Origin: Candidatus Altimarinota bacterium
Lineage (GTDB): Bacteria > Patescibacteriota > Gracilibacteria > UBA4473
Assembly (NCBI GenBank): GCA_021736215.1
Contig: JAIPGI010000010.1
Location: 1-41,528 of the forward strand
Reading direction: 5' to 3'
Length of the DNA stretch: 41,528 nucleotides
Position 1 is the stretch's first letter, and each line of letters starts with the position of its first letter. The notes beneath the pieces are model-generated. The model ran no database searches, was not told the origin of the DNA, and worked only from the letters and a program-made list of their open reading frames with translations. Shown one piece after another: positions 9,372 to 18,125 of this stretch. The position numbers were made by a program, and so were the translations under genes.

Positions 9372-9809
9372 TCAGAGCTTGTTTAGTTGCATTCTTCGTC
9401 GTACATGACGATCAGACATATCTGGTTGTGTGTGCAGAAATATATGTACAATTTCCAAAGGATCATCAATAAAATTGGTCCGCCCTCCTAATGCCAAGAT
9501 ATTGGCATCATTGTGTTGTCGTCCCAAAATAGCTAACTCCAAAGAATTACAGAGTGCGGCACGAGCGCCTTTTATTTTATTAGCCGCCATAGAAATCCCT
9601 ATCCCCGATCCACAACAAATAATTCCGAAACTTCCCTCATGAGCAACGACTTCTCTCGCTACTCCAGAACCAAATTCAGGATAATCACACGACTCTTCAC
9701 TCTTACAACCCATATCAATGATTTCATATTCCCCTATTTGAGAAAGATACTCAATAATTTTTGTTTTGAGCTCATATCCACCGTGATCCGCTCCAAGAAA
9801 TATTTTCAT
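9372..9809 (-). CDS. rpiB: Ribose-5-phosphate isomerase B
   Basis: This 145-residue RpiB/LacAB-family sugar isomerase interconverts ribose 5-phosphate and ribulose 5-phosphate in the pentose phosphate pathway. Visible features are GADHGGYELK at the start, the proton-transfer Cys in IICCGSGIGISMAANK near residue 66, RAALCNS near 87, the HNDANILALGGR stretch near 99, and a basic C-terminus (RHVRRRMQ) for phosphate binding. Length is normal. A -10 box lies 7 bases upstream of the ATG. It follows the glycosyltransferase on the same strand with a 58-base gap. Confidence 0.96.
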   Translation of the reverse strand: MKIFLGADHGGYELKTKIIEYLSQIGEYEIIDMGCKSEESCDYPEFGSGVAREVVAHEGSFGIICCGSGIGISMAANKIKGARAALCNSLELAILGRQHNDANILALGGRTNFIDDPLEIVHIFLHTQPDMSDRHVRRRMQLNKL

Positions 9810-9816
9810 TGAATTT

Positions 9817-9846
9817 ATTTTATCTTACGTCATCCTGATGAGTAAA
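9817..9846 (-). promoter_or_regulatory. rpiB promoter (leaderless candidate)
   Basis: On the minus strand TTTACT (9841-9846), 18 bases, then TAAAAT (9817-9822). Seven bases separate the -10 box from the rpiB ATG. The -35 match is only moderate. Confidence 0.5.
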
Positions 9847-9867
9847 GCGATGCAATGTTTTTTTGTT

Positions 9868-11061
9868 TTAAGATCGTGATGGCAATGAAAATATAAATTT
9901 TTTTATTTTTTCAATAAACACTTTTTTATCAAACATTAATCCTCGTTCTTGAAGTTTTTGTGAATTGAATGTTGTTTCTCGTTTTAGAAACTCATCAATT
10001 CCCTTTTGTACACTTTCGACGGTTTGCGCATCAAAAGGAATCCCCCATTCCCCTACGGATTCTGTTGCTCCTCCTCGATTAAAATAAATAACGGGAGTGC
10101 CCGCACTCATCGCCTCTATAGGAGTTAATCCAAAGTCCTCCTCTACTGGAAAAAGAAAGGCGCGAGCTTTTGCAAAAAAATCTGGCAATTTATACCGAGG
10201 AACAAATCCAAAAAATTCAATATTTGAAGCGCGAAGTTCGAATGCCATTTGTCGACATTGTTCAAAAGAGGGGCCACTCCCAACAAGCTTGAGTGGAAGT
10301 TTGTTTGCGGAAAATACTTCAATCAAAAGATCGAATTTTTTATATGGGATAAAGCGTCCCACTGCAAGAAAATAATCTCTTTCTCCGAGGGAATACGATT
10401 GTGATTTCTCCAAAGATTGAGTTTGTGCAATAGTTTTTCCTGCAGCAACAAATGGTTCTGTGTCAACACAAGGATAAATAGTTATTGGTTTTTGATCGTA
10501 ATACGTCTGAATACGTTCTCCTACGAAATTAGAATTAGCAATAAACCAATCTACTTTTTGTGAAGCGAGTTGGTCTTTGCGAGTTAAATAATCAAGAAGA
10601 TATGGCAACAATGGTTTCAACGGGAATGCCCACCATGGAAGTGGGTAATCATTGAGATATTCTTCTCGTGCGTGATACAAAAAACGAACGGGTGTATGAC
10701 AGTAGCAGATATGAATACTCCCCTCTTTTTGTTTTCGTGCACATTTGGAAAATCCAGAGCTGGAGGAAGAAATAATAATGTCGTATTCCAACAAATCTAA
10801 AGATTCGAATGCCTTTGGAAAAAAGGGAAGTAAAAATTGATGTCGTCGACGTAAAAATGCAGGGAGATATTGTAAAAAAGTGGTTCTCACATCCCTATTT
10901 TCAAGTTCTGGAAAGGCTTCTCTATTAAACACGGACGTAAAAATCGTTGCCTCTGGGAAAGCCTCAGTGAGAGCGATGATAACATGTTCTGCTCCTCCCC
11001 GATCGGTGAGCCAATCGGTGATGATGGCAATACGTTTTTTGGGAGCAAGAGAACCTTCCAT
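9868..11061 (-). CDS. Family 4 glycosyltransferase
   Basis: A 397-residue GT-B-fold glycosyltransferase. The N-terminal Rossmann half starts RIAIITDWLTDRGGAEHVI, the typical GGAE donor/acceptor loop. The hinge precedes YFLAVGRFIPYKKFDLLIEVF near residue 230. The nucleotide-sugar site is visible as AFLFPVEEDFGLTPIEAMSAGTPVI near 310 with the E-x7-E motif, followed by FNRGGATESVG. The likely role is transfer of a sugar from an activated donor to a lipid- or glycan-linked acceptor at the inner face of the membrane; the exact sugar is unknown. It is within 2 kb of a polysaccharide flippase, suggesting a shared surface-glycan job, although the flippase is divergently oriented. Confidence 0.9.
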   Translation of the reverse strand: MEGSLAPKKRIAIITDWLTDRGGAEHVIIALTEAFPEATIFTSVFNREAFPELENRDVRTTFLQYLPAFLRRRHQFLLPFFPKAFESLDLLEYDIIISSSSSGFSKCARKQKEGSIHICYCHTPVRFLYHAREEYLNDYPLPWWAFPLKPLLPYLLDYLTRKDQLASQKVDWFIANSNFVGERIQTYYDQKPITIYPCVDTEPFVAAGKTIAQTQSLEKSQSYSLGERDYFLAVGRFIPYKKFDLLIEVFSANKLPLKLVGSGPSFEQCRQMAFELRASNIEFFGFVPRYKLPDFFAKARAFLFPVEEDFGLTPIEAMSAGTPVIYFNRGGATESVGEWGIPFDAQTVESVQKGIDEFLKRETTFNSQKLQERGLMFDKKVFIEKIKKFIFSLPSRS

Positions 11062-11253
11062 TCAGCGTTTATTGTGGCAGAAAGAGAATGAAAAATAAAA
11101 CTCGTTTATACATTGTTGCTATTTATCTGTATTTATTATATAATAACAAAATATATTTCTTATAAATTATCCTTGCCCACACAGAACCTATTTTTCTAAG
11201 AATTCCTTCAAAGAATTTTTTCTTTTTTCGAAAATTTTTAAAAAATAGAAAAG
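11062..11253. other. Gene-free AT-rich stretch upstream of the glycosyltransferase and tRNA-Glu
   Basis: Nothing coding is credible here. AAAGAATT repeats and an AATTC / GAATT hairpin near 11200 are the only structures noted. Confidence 0.5.
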
Positions 11254-11281
11254 TTGACGCGTATATATTTTTCAATAGAAT
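11254..11281 (+). promoter_or_regulatory. tRNA-Glu promoter
   Basis: TTGACG (11254-11259), 16 bases, then TAGAAT (11276-11281). The mature tRNA starts 39 bases after the -10 box. Confidence 0.65.
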
Positions 11282-11319
11282 CGCCGAGTTCTTTTCAGAA
11301 GAGATATACAAAAAAATAA

Positions 11320-11394
11320 GGCGCCATCGTCTAGTGGTTAGGACGCCAGGTTTTCATCCTGGTAACAGGGGTTCAATTCCCCTTGGCGCTGCCA
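11320..11394 (+). tRNA. tRNA-Glu (anticodon TTC), CCA encoded
   Basis: Full cloverleaf of 75 bases. The acceptor GGCGCCA pairs with TGGCGCT (one G-T pair at the end). The anticodon stem CCAGG / CCTGG encloses TTTTCAT, giving anticodon TTC. The T arm is AGGGG-TTCAATT-CCCCT, the discriminator is G and CCA is encoded. A perfect TGCACT-AAG-AGTGCA hairpin follows at 11400-11414 without a T run. Confidence 0.97.
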
Positions 11395-11641
11395 CATAGT
11401 GCACTAAGAGTGCAGAGTGACACCGATCCCCCTTAGGGTTATTCGGCATGTTTGTGAATTGGTTTATGCCCCTTTGTGAGTCTTGTTATAGCTCGTAGAG
11501 CGAAACAGGACATTTTTGCGATTTGACTAGATGAGGGGTAGTAAAATAAACTCATGAATAAAAAAGAAAAACAGGTTATAGAACCTAAAGAATATTGGGG
11601 ATGGTGTATTCTAATGAGAACGAACGAGTGTTGTTCCTTCT
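11395..11641. other. Intergenic stretch after tRNA-Glu
   Basis: I see no supported gene. The stretch holds the TGCACT / AGTGCA hairpin (11400-11414) and a GGCAT...ATGCC inverted repeat near 11444. Two short ORFs, one on each strand, were considered and not accepted. Confidence 0.5.
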
Positions 11642-12199
11642 TTAATAGCACATCACATCATACGATATGAGATCAGAATTTCTACTGAGATTAATTTGAT
11701 ATTCAGGAAATAAACTTTCGTTTAAGTAAATCAGTGATGATGGAAGATGCAGGATTTTTATAGTTTCCTCTGGTGTGAGGGTTAGTAAATTACTAAAAGT
11801 CTCTCGACTTTTTTCACGGGAAAATCCAAATATATGGAGATCAACCGACATATTGGGATTAATAACTCCTCCTTTCGCACGAGCAATGATACGAACACCG
11901 TGCGCGCAGGTATTAGAAGAAATGGTATAATTTTGGGTACCGGCTCTATTTACCGCGAGAAAAAATTCACTAGTTCCACTTGTTGCTGAAAAATCTTTTT
12001 CAGCGAGCATTTCTTTTTTGGCAGAAGTTGGTGTGGTGATAACGGTATTCGGAACAACTGTCTTCTCCACAACAGGCGGTGTTGCCGCACGTGTAAAAGT
12101 GCTTGCAAAAAACAAATTCCCCATTGCTTCAAATGGAATTACTAAACTTATTCCTGCAAAAAAGAGAATAACCAGAGACGGCAGAAGTGCTTTTTTCAT
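11642..12199 (-). CDS. Unknown exported protein with N-terminal membrane segment
   Basis: A 185-residue protein. Residues 6-32 form a hydrophobic signal peptide or anchor (LLPSLVILFFAGISLVIP). A Thr/Pro/Lys linker follows (about 38-75), then a compact C-terminal domain (about 78-185). The domain starts SEFFLAVNRAGTQNYTISSN and contains two Cys (CAHGVRI near 98 and the penultimate Cys) that could form a disulfide. I do not recognise the domain. It is divergent from the flippase gene, with the two promoters overlapping in the 91-base gap. Probably located outside the cytoplasmic membrane. Confidence 0.75.
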   Translation of the reverse strand: MKKALLPSLVILFFAGISLVIPFEAMGNLFFASTFTRAATPPVVEKTVVPNTVITTPTSAKKEMLAEKDFSATSGTSEFFLAVNRAGTQNYTISSNTCAHGVRIIARAKGGVINPNMSVDLHIFGFSREKSRETFSNLLTLTPEETIKILHLPSSLIYLNESLFPEYQINLSRNSDLISYDVMCY

Positions 12200-12210
12200 G
12201 ATTTTTTCTT

Positions 12211-12239
12211 ATGATACTCTTGTATAATAGATTCTCCAA
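12211..12239 (-). promoter_or_regulatory. Promoter of the 185-residue exported protein (near-leaderless candidate)
   Basis: On the minus strand TTGGAG (12234-12239), 17 bases, then TATCAT (12211-12216), 11 bases from the ATG. On the plus strand a TGTATAAT (12221-12228) sits in the same segment and probably serves the flippase, so the two promoters face apart and overlap. Confidence 0.55.
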
Positions 12240-12290
12240 AAATATTTTTCTATTGCTCATTCTCCCCTCTTCGCCGATAATCCTTCGCGC

Positions 12291-13718
12291 ATGGCATCCC
12301 ATACCAAAGTCCTTTCAAACGCTTTTGCTCAGTTTTTTGGGAAAATCATTTCCATTGGAGCAAGTTTAGCGATAGTCAAGATTGTTACAGGCTTCGGAAC
12401 AGAATTTTACGGAAACTATATTACGGCATATGAATTTTTAGCTTTTTTTGGAATTATTGCTGATGGAGGACTTTTCGCGATTGCGGTAAGAGAAATGTCC
12501 AAAAAACCAGAAAAATCCGAATATATTCTTGGAAATATTTTTTCGATGCGCCTCGGTCTTATTCTTTTGGTAACACTCATTGCAGGGATTTCTGCACAAT
12601 TTGTTCCCACTTATGCTCCCGTTGTAAAAATCGGAATCTGGATTACGGGACTCTCTATGGCTCTGACCATTGTAGCGGGCACACTCTCTTCAATATTACA
12701 AGCCCGTATGAAGATACAATATTTTTCAGGGGCATTGGCTTTGGGGAAAATGCTCTTAGCGGTATGTATTTATGTGATTTCTCAGCATATAGGGCTTTTT
12801 GAAAATGTTTTTTTTACAATGCTTTGGGCAGGAGTATTATCAAACGTTTTCTTTTGTGTACTGGTTTCGTTTTTTGCTTCACGCGAAGTTTCAATACGTC
12901 TCGGATGGGATTTTTCTTGGTGGAAAAAAACACTCAAAATGTCTCTTCCCTACGGATTGGCATTGATTTTACAAACGCTGTATTTACGCATTGATGTTGT
13001 TTTAATCTCTATTTTGTTGGGGGCTTCTGCTGTCGGAATATATGGGGTGGCGACAAGAATTTTGGAAAGTTTTTTGATTTTGGGGGTATTTTTTGGGCAG
13101 GCGATTTTGCCAAGACTTTCTGCTCAAGAAGGAGATCATGATAAAGCACAAAAAACACTCGGTTGGGGCATGGAAATTCTTCTCATTTTTTCCATTCCGA
13201 TTGTGATTGGATCTATTATTTTTGCTCCTCAAATTATCCAATTAATCAGCACGCCCGAATATCTTTCAAGTGGTGTATTTTTGGGGTCGGACAAAGTACT
13301 CTCTCTTCTCGTTATTACTGTGTTTTTTGCGTATTTCAACCAACTTTTTACCTTCACTCTTGTTGCGAAAAATAGACAAAATTACCTTCTCTTTGTAAAT
13401 GGGTTTGCTTTCGCTTTGAATGCCTGTTTGAATATTTTATTTCTGACCCGATATGGAATTATTGCAGCAGCAATATCAACTATTCTTTGTGAAATTTTAG
13501 TATTTGGACTCTTGATGAAAGAAATATGGAAACATTTTCGAATTCCTTTGCGCGTCAAAAATGTAGGAATTATTTTGTCCGCAAATATGATTCTTTTTTC
13601 CATGATTTATTCCGCCCATCTCCAAAACAATCTCATACTGGCAGTAACTTCAGGCGTTTTTGTTTATTTTGGAATTTTATGGATTTTCAAAAATCAATTC
13701 TTTGAAAAAGAAAAATAA
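12291..13718 (+). CDS. Polysaccharide flippase (Wzx/MATE-like, MOP superfamily)
   Basis: A 475-residue integral membrane protein with about 12-14 predicted hydrophobic helices spread over the whole length. The opening HTKVLSNAFAQFFGKIISIG, and the layout of two six-helix bundles (split near residue 240, LYLRIDVVLISILLGASAVG), match polysaccharide-biosynthesis flippases of the MOP superfamily. The expected role is moving lipid-linked glycans across the cytoplasmic membrane. Substrate unknown. Its neighbour across the gap is an exported protein, and a GT4 glycosyltransferase lies 1.2 kb away, consistent with a small surface-glycan locus. A TATAAT at 12223-12228 is the likely -10 box; no Shine-Dalgarno sequence is seen. 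Confidence 0.88.
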   Translation: MASHTKVLSNAFAQFFGKIISIGASLAIVKIVTGFGTEFYGNYITAYEFLAFFGIIADGGLFAIAVREMSKKPEKSEYILGNIFSMRLGLILLVTLIAGISAQFVPTYAPVVKIGIWITGLSMALTIVAGTLSSILQARMKIQYFSGALALGKMLLAVCIYVISQHIGLFENVFFTMLWAGVLSNVFFCVLVSFFASREVSIRLGWDFSWWKKTLKMSLPYGLALILQTLYLRIDVVLISILLGASAVGIYGVATRILESFLILGVFFGQAILPRLSAQEGDHDKAQKTLGWGMEILLIFSIPIVIGSIIFAPQIIQLISTPEYLSSGVFLGSDKVLSLLVITVFFAYFNQLFTFTLVAKNRQNYLLFVNGFAFALNACLNILFLTRYGIIAAAISTILCEILVFGLLMKEIWKHFRIPLRVKNVGIILSANMILFSMIYSAHLQNNLILAVTSGVFVYFGILWIFKNQFFEKEK

Positions 13719-13742
13719 TATCCCCCTATAACTAAGTATATT

Positions 13743-14558
13743 ATGAATCGAGAAACCCTTTTCATCATACAACTGGTTACTTCATTTGTTGTCGGTGGTG
13801 TATTCATAGCATTCCTTAGTTTTATTGCCGAAAAAGCTTCTGAAAAAACAGCGGGAATAATCATTTCTCTTCCTGCTACCATTGCCCTTAGTTTTTTCTT
13901 TATCGGATGGACTTTGTCTCCTGAAAAAGTAGCAGAAGTTGCCCCCATTGTTCCCATTATGGAAGGAGTTATTATGCTTTTTACGATTACGTATCTCTCT
14001 CTTTCTCGAATAAAATTAAATAAAATTCCTTCAATAATCCTGTGTACACTTGGGGGGCTTTTTGTTTGGTTCGTTCTCGCGATACCCCTTGCCCTTATCG
14101 AGTTATCAAATATATCTATTTCTATTATCGGATATGTGATTCTTACAACAATTGCTTATTATTTTATAACTGTAAAAGTTCATCAGAAATCCATATACGT
14201 CCCTTTGAAGTACTCAATACTACAGAAAATTTTTCGAGCAACATTTGCAGGGTTTATTATTGCCCTGAGTGTTTTTTTAGCAAAAACACTAGGACCTTTT
14301 TGGGGGGGCGTTTTTAGTTCATTTCCAGCTGTATATTTATCAACCTTTATTATTGTTCATTGGCATTATGATAGTTTTTTCCTTTTTAAAGTCTGGAAGA
14401 ACAGCCCACTCGGATCTATAATTTTCGTTATTTATCCTCTTACCGCTATATATACCTTTCCAGCTTTTGGGATTTGGGGCGGAACTATTTTTTCATATGC
14501 AATATGTCTCATTGCTTTTTTGTTTCTTATAAAAATACAAAAAAAACTCAATAAATAA
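13743..14558 (+). CDS. Unknown multi-span membrane protein with internal duplication
   Basis: A 271-residue protein with about 8 hydrophobic helices. The two halves look alike. The first has GGVFIAFLSFIAEK...AGIIISLPATIALSFFFIGW; the second has FAGFIIALSVFLAKT...GGVFSSFPAVYLSTFIIVHW. Both halves end in a small-residue helix with a central Pro, suggesting an inverted or tandem repeat fold as in small transporters. It may belong to the uncharacterised DUF3147/GlpM-like group, but I am not certain. It follows the flippase by 24 bases on the same strand and is probably co-transcribed. Function unknown. Confidence 0.7.
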   Translation: MNRETLFIIQLVTSFVVGGVFIAFLSFIAEKASEKTAGIIISLPATIALSFFFIGWTLSPEKVAEVAPIVPIMEGVIMLFTITYLSLSRIKLNKIPSIILCTLGGLFVWFVLAIPLALIELSNISISIIGYVILTTIAYYFITVKVHQKSIYVPLKYSILQKIFRATFAGFIIALSVFLAKTLGPFWGGVFSSFPAVYLSTFIIVHWHYDSFFLFKVWKNSPLGSIIFVIYPLTAIYTFPAFGIWGGTIFSYAICLIAFLFLIKIQKKLNK

Positions 14559-14569
14559 TTTGAATCGAC

Positions 14570-14645
14570 TGGAGCCACCAACCGGATTTGAACCGGTGGC
14601 CTGCACGTTACGAATGTGCTGCTCTACCAGCTGAGCTATGGTGGC
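14570..14645 (-). tRNA. tRNA-Thr (anticodon CGT), CCA encoded
   Basis: A 76-base cloverleaf. The acceptor GCCACCA / TGGTGGC is perfect, the D stem is GCTC / GAGC, the T arm is ACCGG-TTCAAAT-CCGGT, the discriminator is T and CCA is encoded. The anticodon loop TTCGTAA gives CGT. The closing pair of the anticodon stem is an A-C mismatch (positions 31 and 39); the other four pairs are intact. Confidence 0.95.
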
Positions 14646-14901
<256 letters not shown>

Positions 14902-15034
14902 ATCAGTCTAGAATGTTTTCAAAAAAGCGGCGAGAGTATAAATTTTACGGGTAAAAGGTCAAAAAAATAATTTTTTGAACTCTTTTTTCATATGTGCCAC
15001 AATGCTGTTCGCGCCTTCTCTCCACAATCATTCC

Positions 15035-16543
15035 ATGAGAAAAATCCCATCCACTATGGCGACTCAGCATCCTGATAATGCGATGCCTTCGCCTTTTTCA
15101 GGAAATAGATATGTTTCTAATGCCGATGAAATTGAAGAATGTTATCGGTGTTTTTCCGAACTCAAAGTAGAAGAATATATGTGGGACTGGGAGGGAAAAT
15201 TCGTAGATGAAGCCGTTATTGACCGACTGTATCAAAACTATCACGACTATTTCAAAAAAAACCAATTGGGAAAAGACAAATTTCTTACCTTTCGTGTTCC
15301 CAATATCTGGCAGGAAACCTCTCACCGACTTCCGAGAGCATTTATGAATCTCATATCAGCAGAACACGCCGCCAAAAAATATGGATTTCATTCACCACCA
15401 ATGTTTGAGGTTATTTTGCCCATGACGACTTCCTCTAGTCAATTGATTTATCTCCAGAAAAAATTTCGAGAGATTGCCAATGCCACAGAAGAGATTTTTG
15501 ATATGAAATCTAATATGAAATACATCGACGTTATTCCCCTTTTTGAAGAAGTGGGCAGTATGGCGGATGCTTTTCAGACGCTAGAGGAATACGTTGATTT
15601 TCTTCAAAAAGAACTGCACCACAAACCAGAATACTTACGAGTATTTATTGCCCGATCCGATCCCGCCATGAATGCTGGACTCATCCCTGCCATGATGGCA
15701 CTCAAATCTGCTGTTTCTTCCTATCATAATTTCGGAAAGGGAAGAGGTATTGAAATTTTCCCATGGGTCGGAGGAGGAAGTCTTCCTTTCAGAGGAGCTA
15801 TTAATCCAGAAAACGCCCCTTTTGTCATTCAGGAATATGGAGGGGTTTCCTCACTCACAATACAAAGCGCCTTTCGATCGGATTATCCGATGGATGATGT
15901 CAAAAAAGCTATTAAGTTATTTAATACCGAACTTCCGAAACGACGAGCTCAATACCGTCATGTAACGAAGGAAGAATCGGTGGCTATCAGAAAATTTAAC
16001 GAAAAAGCACAAACTTTTTTTAGTCATACAATTGAACCACTCGCACCCCTTATCAATAAAGTTGCCTCCCGACTGCCTTCTCATCGTGAACGTGTTCAGC
16101 ATATTGGAATTTTTGGGTATGCTCGTGGCATAGGCAAGGTAAAACTTCCTCGAGCCATTAAATTTACTGGCAGCTTTTATAGTCTTGGGGTACCACCAGA
16201 ACTCATCGGTACTGGACGAGCACTCAAACTCGCCAAAGAAATGAAAATTGAACATTTGGTACGAGAGCTCTACGTCAATATAGTGAGAGACTTGTCTCAT
16301 GCAGGACACTATCTCAATCGTGAAAATCTCGATATTCTCTGTCATCAAAATAAAGTCTGGAAAGAAGTGAGAGATGGAATCCAATATATCGAAGAATTTA
16401 TTGGACAGGAAATTGGGTCGTGTCAGCCTCACCATGTGATTCATCGAAATTTCACTTCCAATGTTCTCCAAAAATTGCAGTTGGATGAAAATATTGATGA
16501 AGATGTTTTGAAGGCGGCAGAAATTCGGAAATCTTTGGGATGA
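15035..16543 (+). CDS. ppcA: Archaeal-type phosphoenolpyruvate carboxylase
   Basis: This 502-residue enzyme fixes bicarbonate onto phosphoenolpyruvate to give oxaloacetate. It is the short archaeal type, about half the length of the usual bacterial enzyme. The diagnostic start is MRKIPSTMATQHPDNA. Further family features are LTFRVPNIWQE near residue 95, GAINPENAPFVIQEYGG near 265, and the C-terminal HIGIFGYARGIGKVKLPRAI near 368 with FTGSFYSLGVPPELIGTGRA near 390. The frame extends 20 codons upstream to a TTG at 14975, but that segment is unlike the family and holds a possible promoter (TTGAAC, 17 bases, CACAAT at 14998-15003), so the ATG at 15035 is preferred. Its oxaloacetate would feed aspartate and pyrimidines. 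Confidence 0.95.
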   Translation: MRKIPSTMATQHPDNAMPSPFSGNRYVSNADEIEECYRCFSELKVEEYMWDWEGKFVDEAVIDRLYQNYHDYFKKNQLGKDKFLTFRVPNIWQETSHRLPRAFMNLISAEHAAKKYGFHSPPMFEVILPMTTSSSQLIYLQKKFREIANATEEIFDMKSNMKYIDVIPLFEEVGSMADAFQTLEEYVDFLQKELHHKPEYLRVFIARSDPAMNAGLIPAMMALKSAVSSYHNFGKGRGIEIFPWVGGGSLPFRGAINPENAPFVIQEYGGVSSLTIQSAFRSDYPMDDVKKAIKLFNTELPKRRAQYRHVTKEESVAIRKFNEKAQTFFSHTIEPLAPLINKVASRLPSHRERVQHIGIFGYARGIGKVKLPRAIKFTGSFYSLGVPPELIGTGRALKLAKEMKIEHLVRELYVNIVRDLSHAGHYLNRENLDILCHQNKVWKEVRDGIQYIEEFIGQEIGSCQPHHVIHRNFTSNVLQKLQLDENIDEDVLKAAEIRKSLG

Positions 16544-16565
16544 GATAAAAATAAAGAAGATACTC

Positions 16566-16593
16566 TTGCCCTAAATTCATTTTCGCTTAATAT
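16566..16593 (+). promoter_or_regulatory. purF promoter (candidate)
   Basis: TTGCCC (16566-16571), 16 bases, then TAATAT (16588-16593), 23 bases upstream of the purF ATG. Box matches are moderate. Confidence 0.5.
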
Positions 16594-16616
16594 GTACCCG
16601 CTTTTCCCCTTTCTCC

Positions 16617-18116
16617 ATGTGTGGAATCATTGGCCTCGCCAAAATCAGAGATGACGCGGTTTATGAGGCTTATGATGGACTTTTGATGCTCCAACACCGA
16701 GGACAAGATTCAGCGGGACTCGTTTCTTTTGACGGAAAAAAGTTTTATGAACGACGCGGCAAAGGACTCGTTCAGGATGTTTTTGAAGAGTCTGATATCA
16801 GATCCCTTCGAGGACCCATGGCAATCGGTCATTGTCGGTATACCACCTGTGGAAACTGTGATGATATCAACGAAGCACAGCCATTTTTTGTAAATGCTCC
16901 TTTGGGAATTTACCTGATTCATAATGGAAACCTGACAAACACGAATCAAATGAGAGAATTAATCCAAAACAACTATCACCGTCACTTGCGTACGGGTTCA
17001 GATACGGAAATTTTGCTCAATGTTTTCGCTGACCAAATTTATCAAGTAATGAAACGCAAAGGAGAAAACGATTTGCCCAAAGTAATTTTTGAGGCAACAA
17101 GACTCACTATGCAAAAAATAACAGGGGCCTATTCAATTATTACGCTGATTGATACCGTTGGGATGTATGTGTTTCGAGATCCACGAGGAATTCGTCCGCT
17201 CGTCATGGGCAAACGAGAAACAACTCGTGGTACTGATTGGGCTTTTGCTTCCGAAGATGTTGCCCTCAAGGCATTGGGCTTTGAAATCTTGCGGGACGTA
17301 AATCCTGGGGAAGGGATTCTTATTGATAAAAATGGGACGATGACGTCTCATCAGTGTGTAAAGGGAAAACTTATGCCTTGTATCTTTGAGTATGTCTATC
17401 TGGCACGTCCAGACAGTATGATTAATAAAATCTCCGTGTACAAAACAAGATTGCGTTTGGGGGCTTCTCTCGCCAAACAAATTGCAAAAGCCCACTTGGA
17501 AATTGACTCGGTAATGCCAGTACCTGATTCAGGACGTCCTTTGGCATTACAAATCAGCCAAGACTTAGGAATCAAATATCGTGAGGGATTGGTAAAAAAT
17601 CGTTATGTTGGACGAACATTTATTATGCCTGGACAGGCTATGCGTCAAAAATCAATTCGTCGCAAACTCAATGTTATAGAACTGGAATTCAAAAATAGAA
17701 ACATTCTTCTCGTCGATGATTCCATCGTCCGTGGAAATACTATAAAGAAAATTATCTCCATGTGCAGACAGGCTGGAGCGAAGCATGTCTACGTAGCCAG
17801 TGGAGCTCCTGCTGTGCGCAATCCTGATGTATATGGTGTCGACATTCCTACTCGGGCAGAACTCATTGCCAATGGACTGACGACCGAAGAGATTAGAAAA
17901 GTTATTGGAGCAGATGCTTTGTTTTATCAGACTGTTGAAGATTTGGTTGCTGCGGCAAAAGCTGGAAATCCAGAAATAAAACAATTCCACACTGGGGTTT
18001 TTGATGGACATTATGTCACGCCAGAGGTAACAGAAGCATACCTTCAAGAAGTAGAATTCCAAGGACGAGGACTTCAGCAAAAAAATAACCAAGAAATCCC
18101 ACTTTTATCTGTTTAA
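16617..18116 (+). CDS. purF: Amidophosphoribosyltransferase
   Basis: This 499-residue enzyme makes phosphoribosylamine from PRPP and glutamine, the first step of purine synthesis. The N-terminal nucleophile Cys2 is visible (MCGIIGLAKI), with QHRGQDSAGL near residue 26 and the GHCRYTT loop near 75 of the glutaminase domain. The phosphoribosyltransferase domain carries NILLVDDSIVRGNT near 362. YGVDIPTRAELIANG, with no Cys in the C-terminal third at the usual cluster sites, suggests the form without an iron-sulfur cluster, as in E. coli. It heads a unit with the Wzz-like gene, purM and hpf. Confidence 0.96.
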   Translation: MCGIIGLAKIRDDAVYEAYDGLLMLQHRGQDSAGLVSFDGKKFYERRGKGLVQDVFEESDIRSLRGPMAIGHCRYTTCGNCDDINEAQPFFVNAPLGIYLIHNGNLTNTNQMRELIQNNYHRHLRTGSDTEILLNVFADQIYQVMKRKGENDLPKVIFEATRLTMQKITGAYSIITLIDTVGMYVFRDPRGIRPLVMGKRETTRGTDWAFASEDVALKALGFEILRDVNPGEGILIDKNGTMTSHQCVKGKLMPCIFEYVYLARPDSMINKISVYKTRLRLGASLAKQIAKAHLEIDSVMPVPDSGRPLALQISQDLGIKYREGLVKNRYVGRTFIMPGQAMRQKSIRRKLNVIELEFKNRNILLVDDSIVRGNTIKKIISMCRQAGAKHVYVASGAPAVRNPDVYGVDIPTRAELIANGLTTEEIRKVIGADALFYQTVEDLVAAAKAGNPEIKQFHTGVFDGHYVTPEVTEAYLQEVEFQGRGLQQKNNQEIPLLSV

Positions 18117-18125
18117 TTCTTTTTT

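Noticed and set aside
11439-11651. 70-residue minus-strand ORF after the exported protein
   Set aside because: GTG start, no family likeness, unusual composition, and no promoter or ribosome site.
11554-11670. 38-residue plus-strand ORF with an upstream TAAAAT
   Set aside because: It runs antisense into the 3' end of the exported-protein gene, has no matching -35 box at the right distance, and no recognisable motif.
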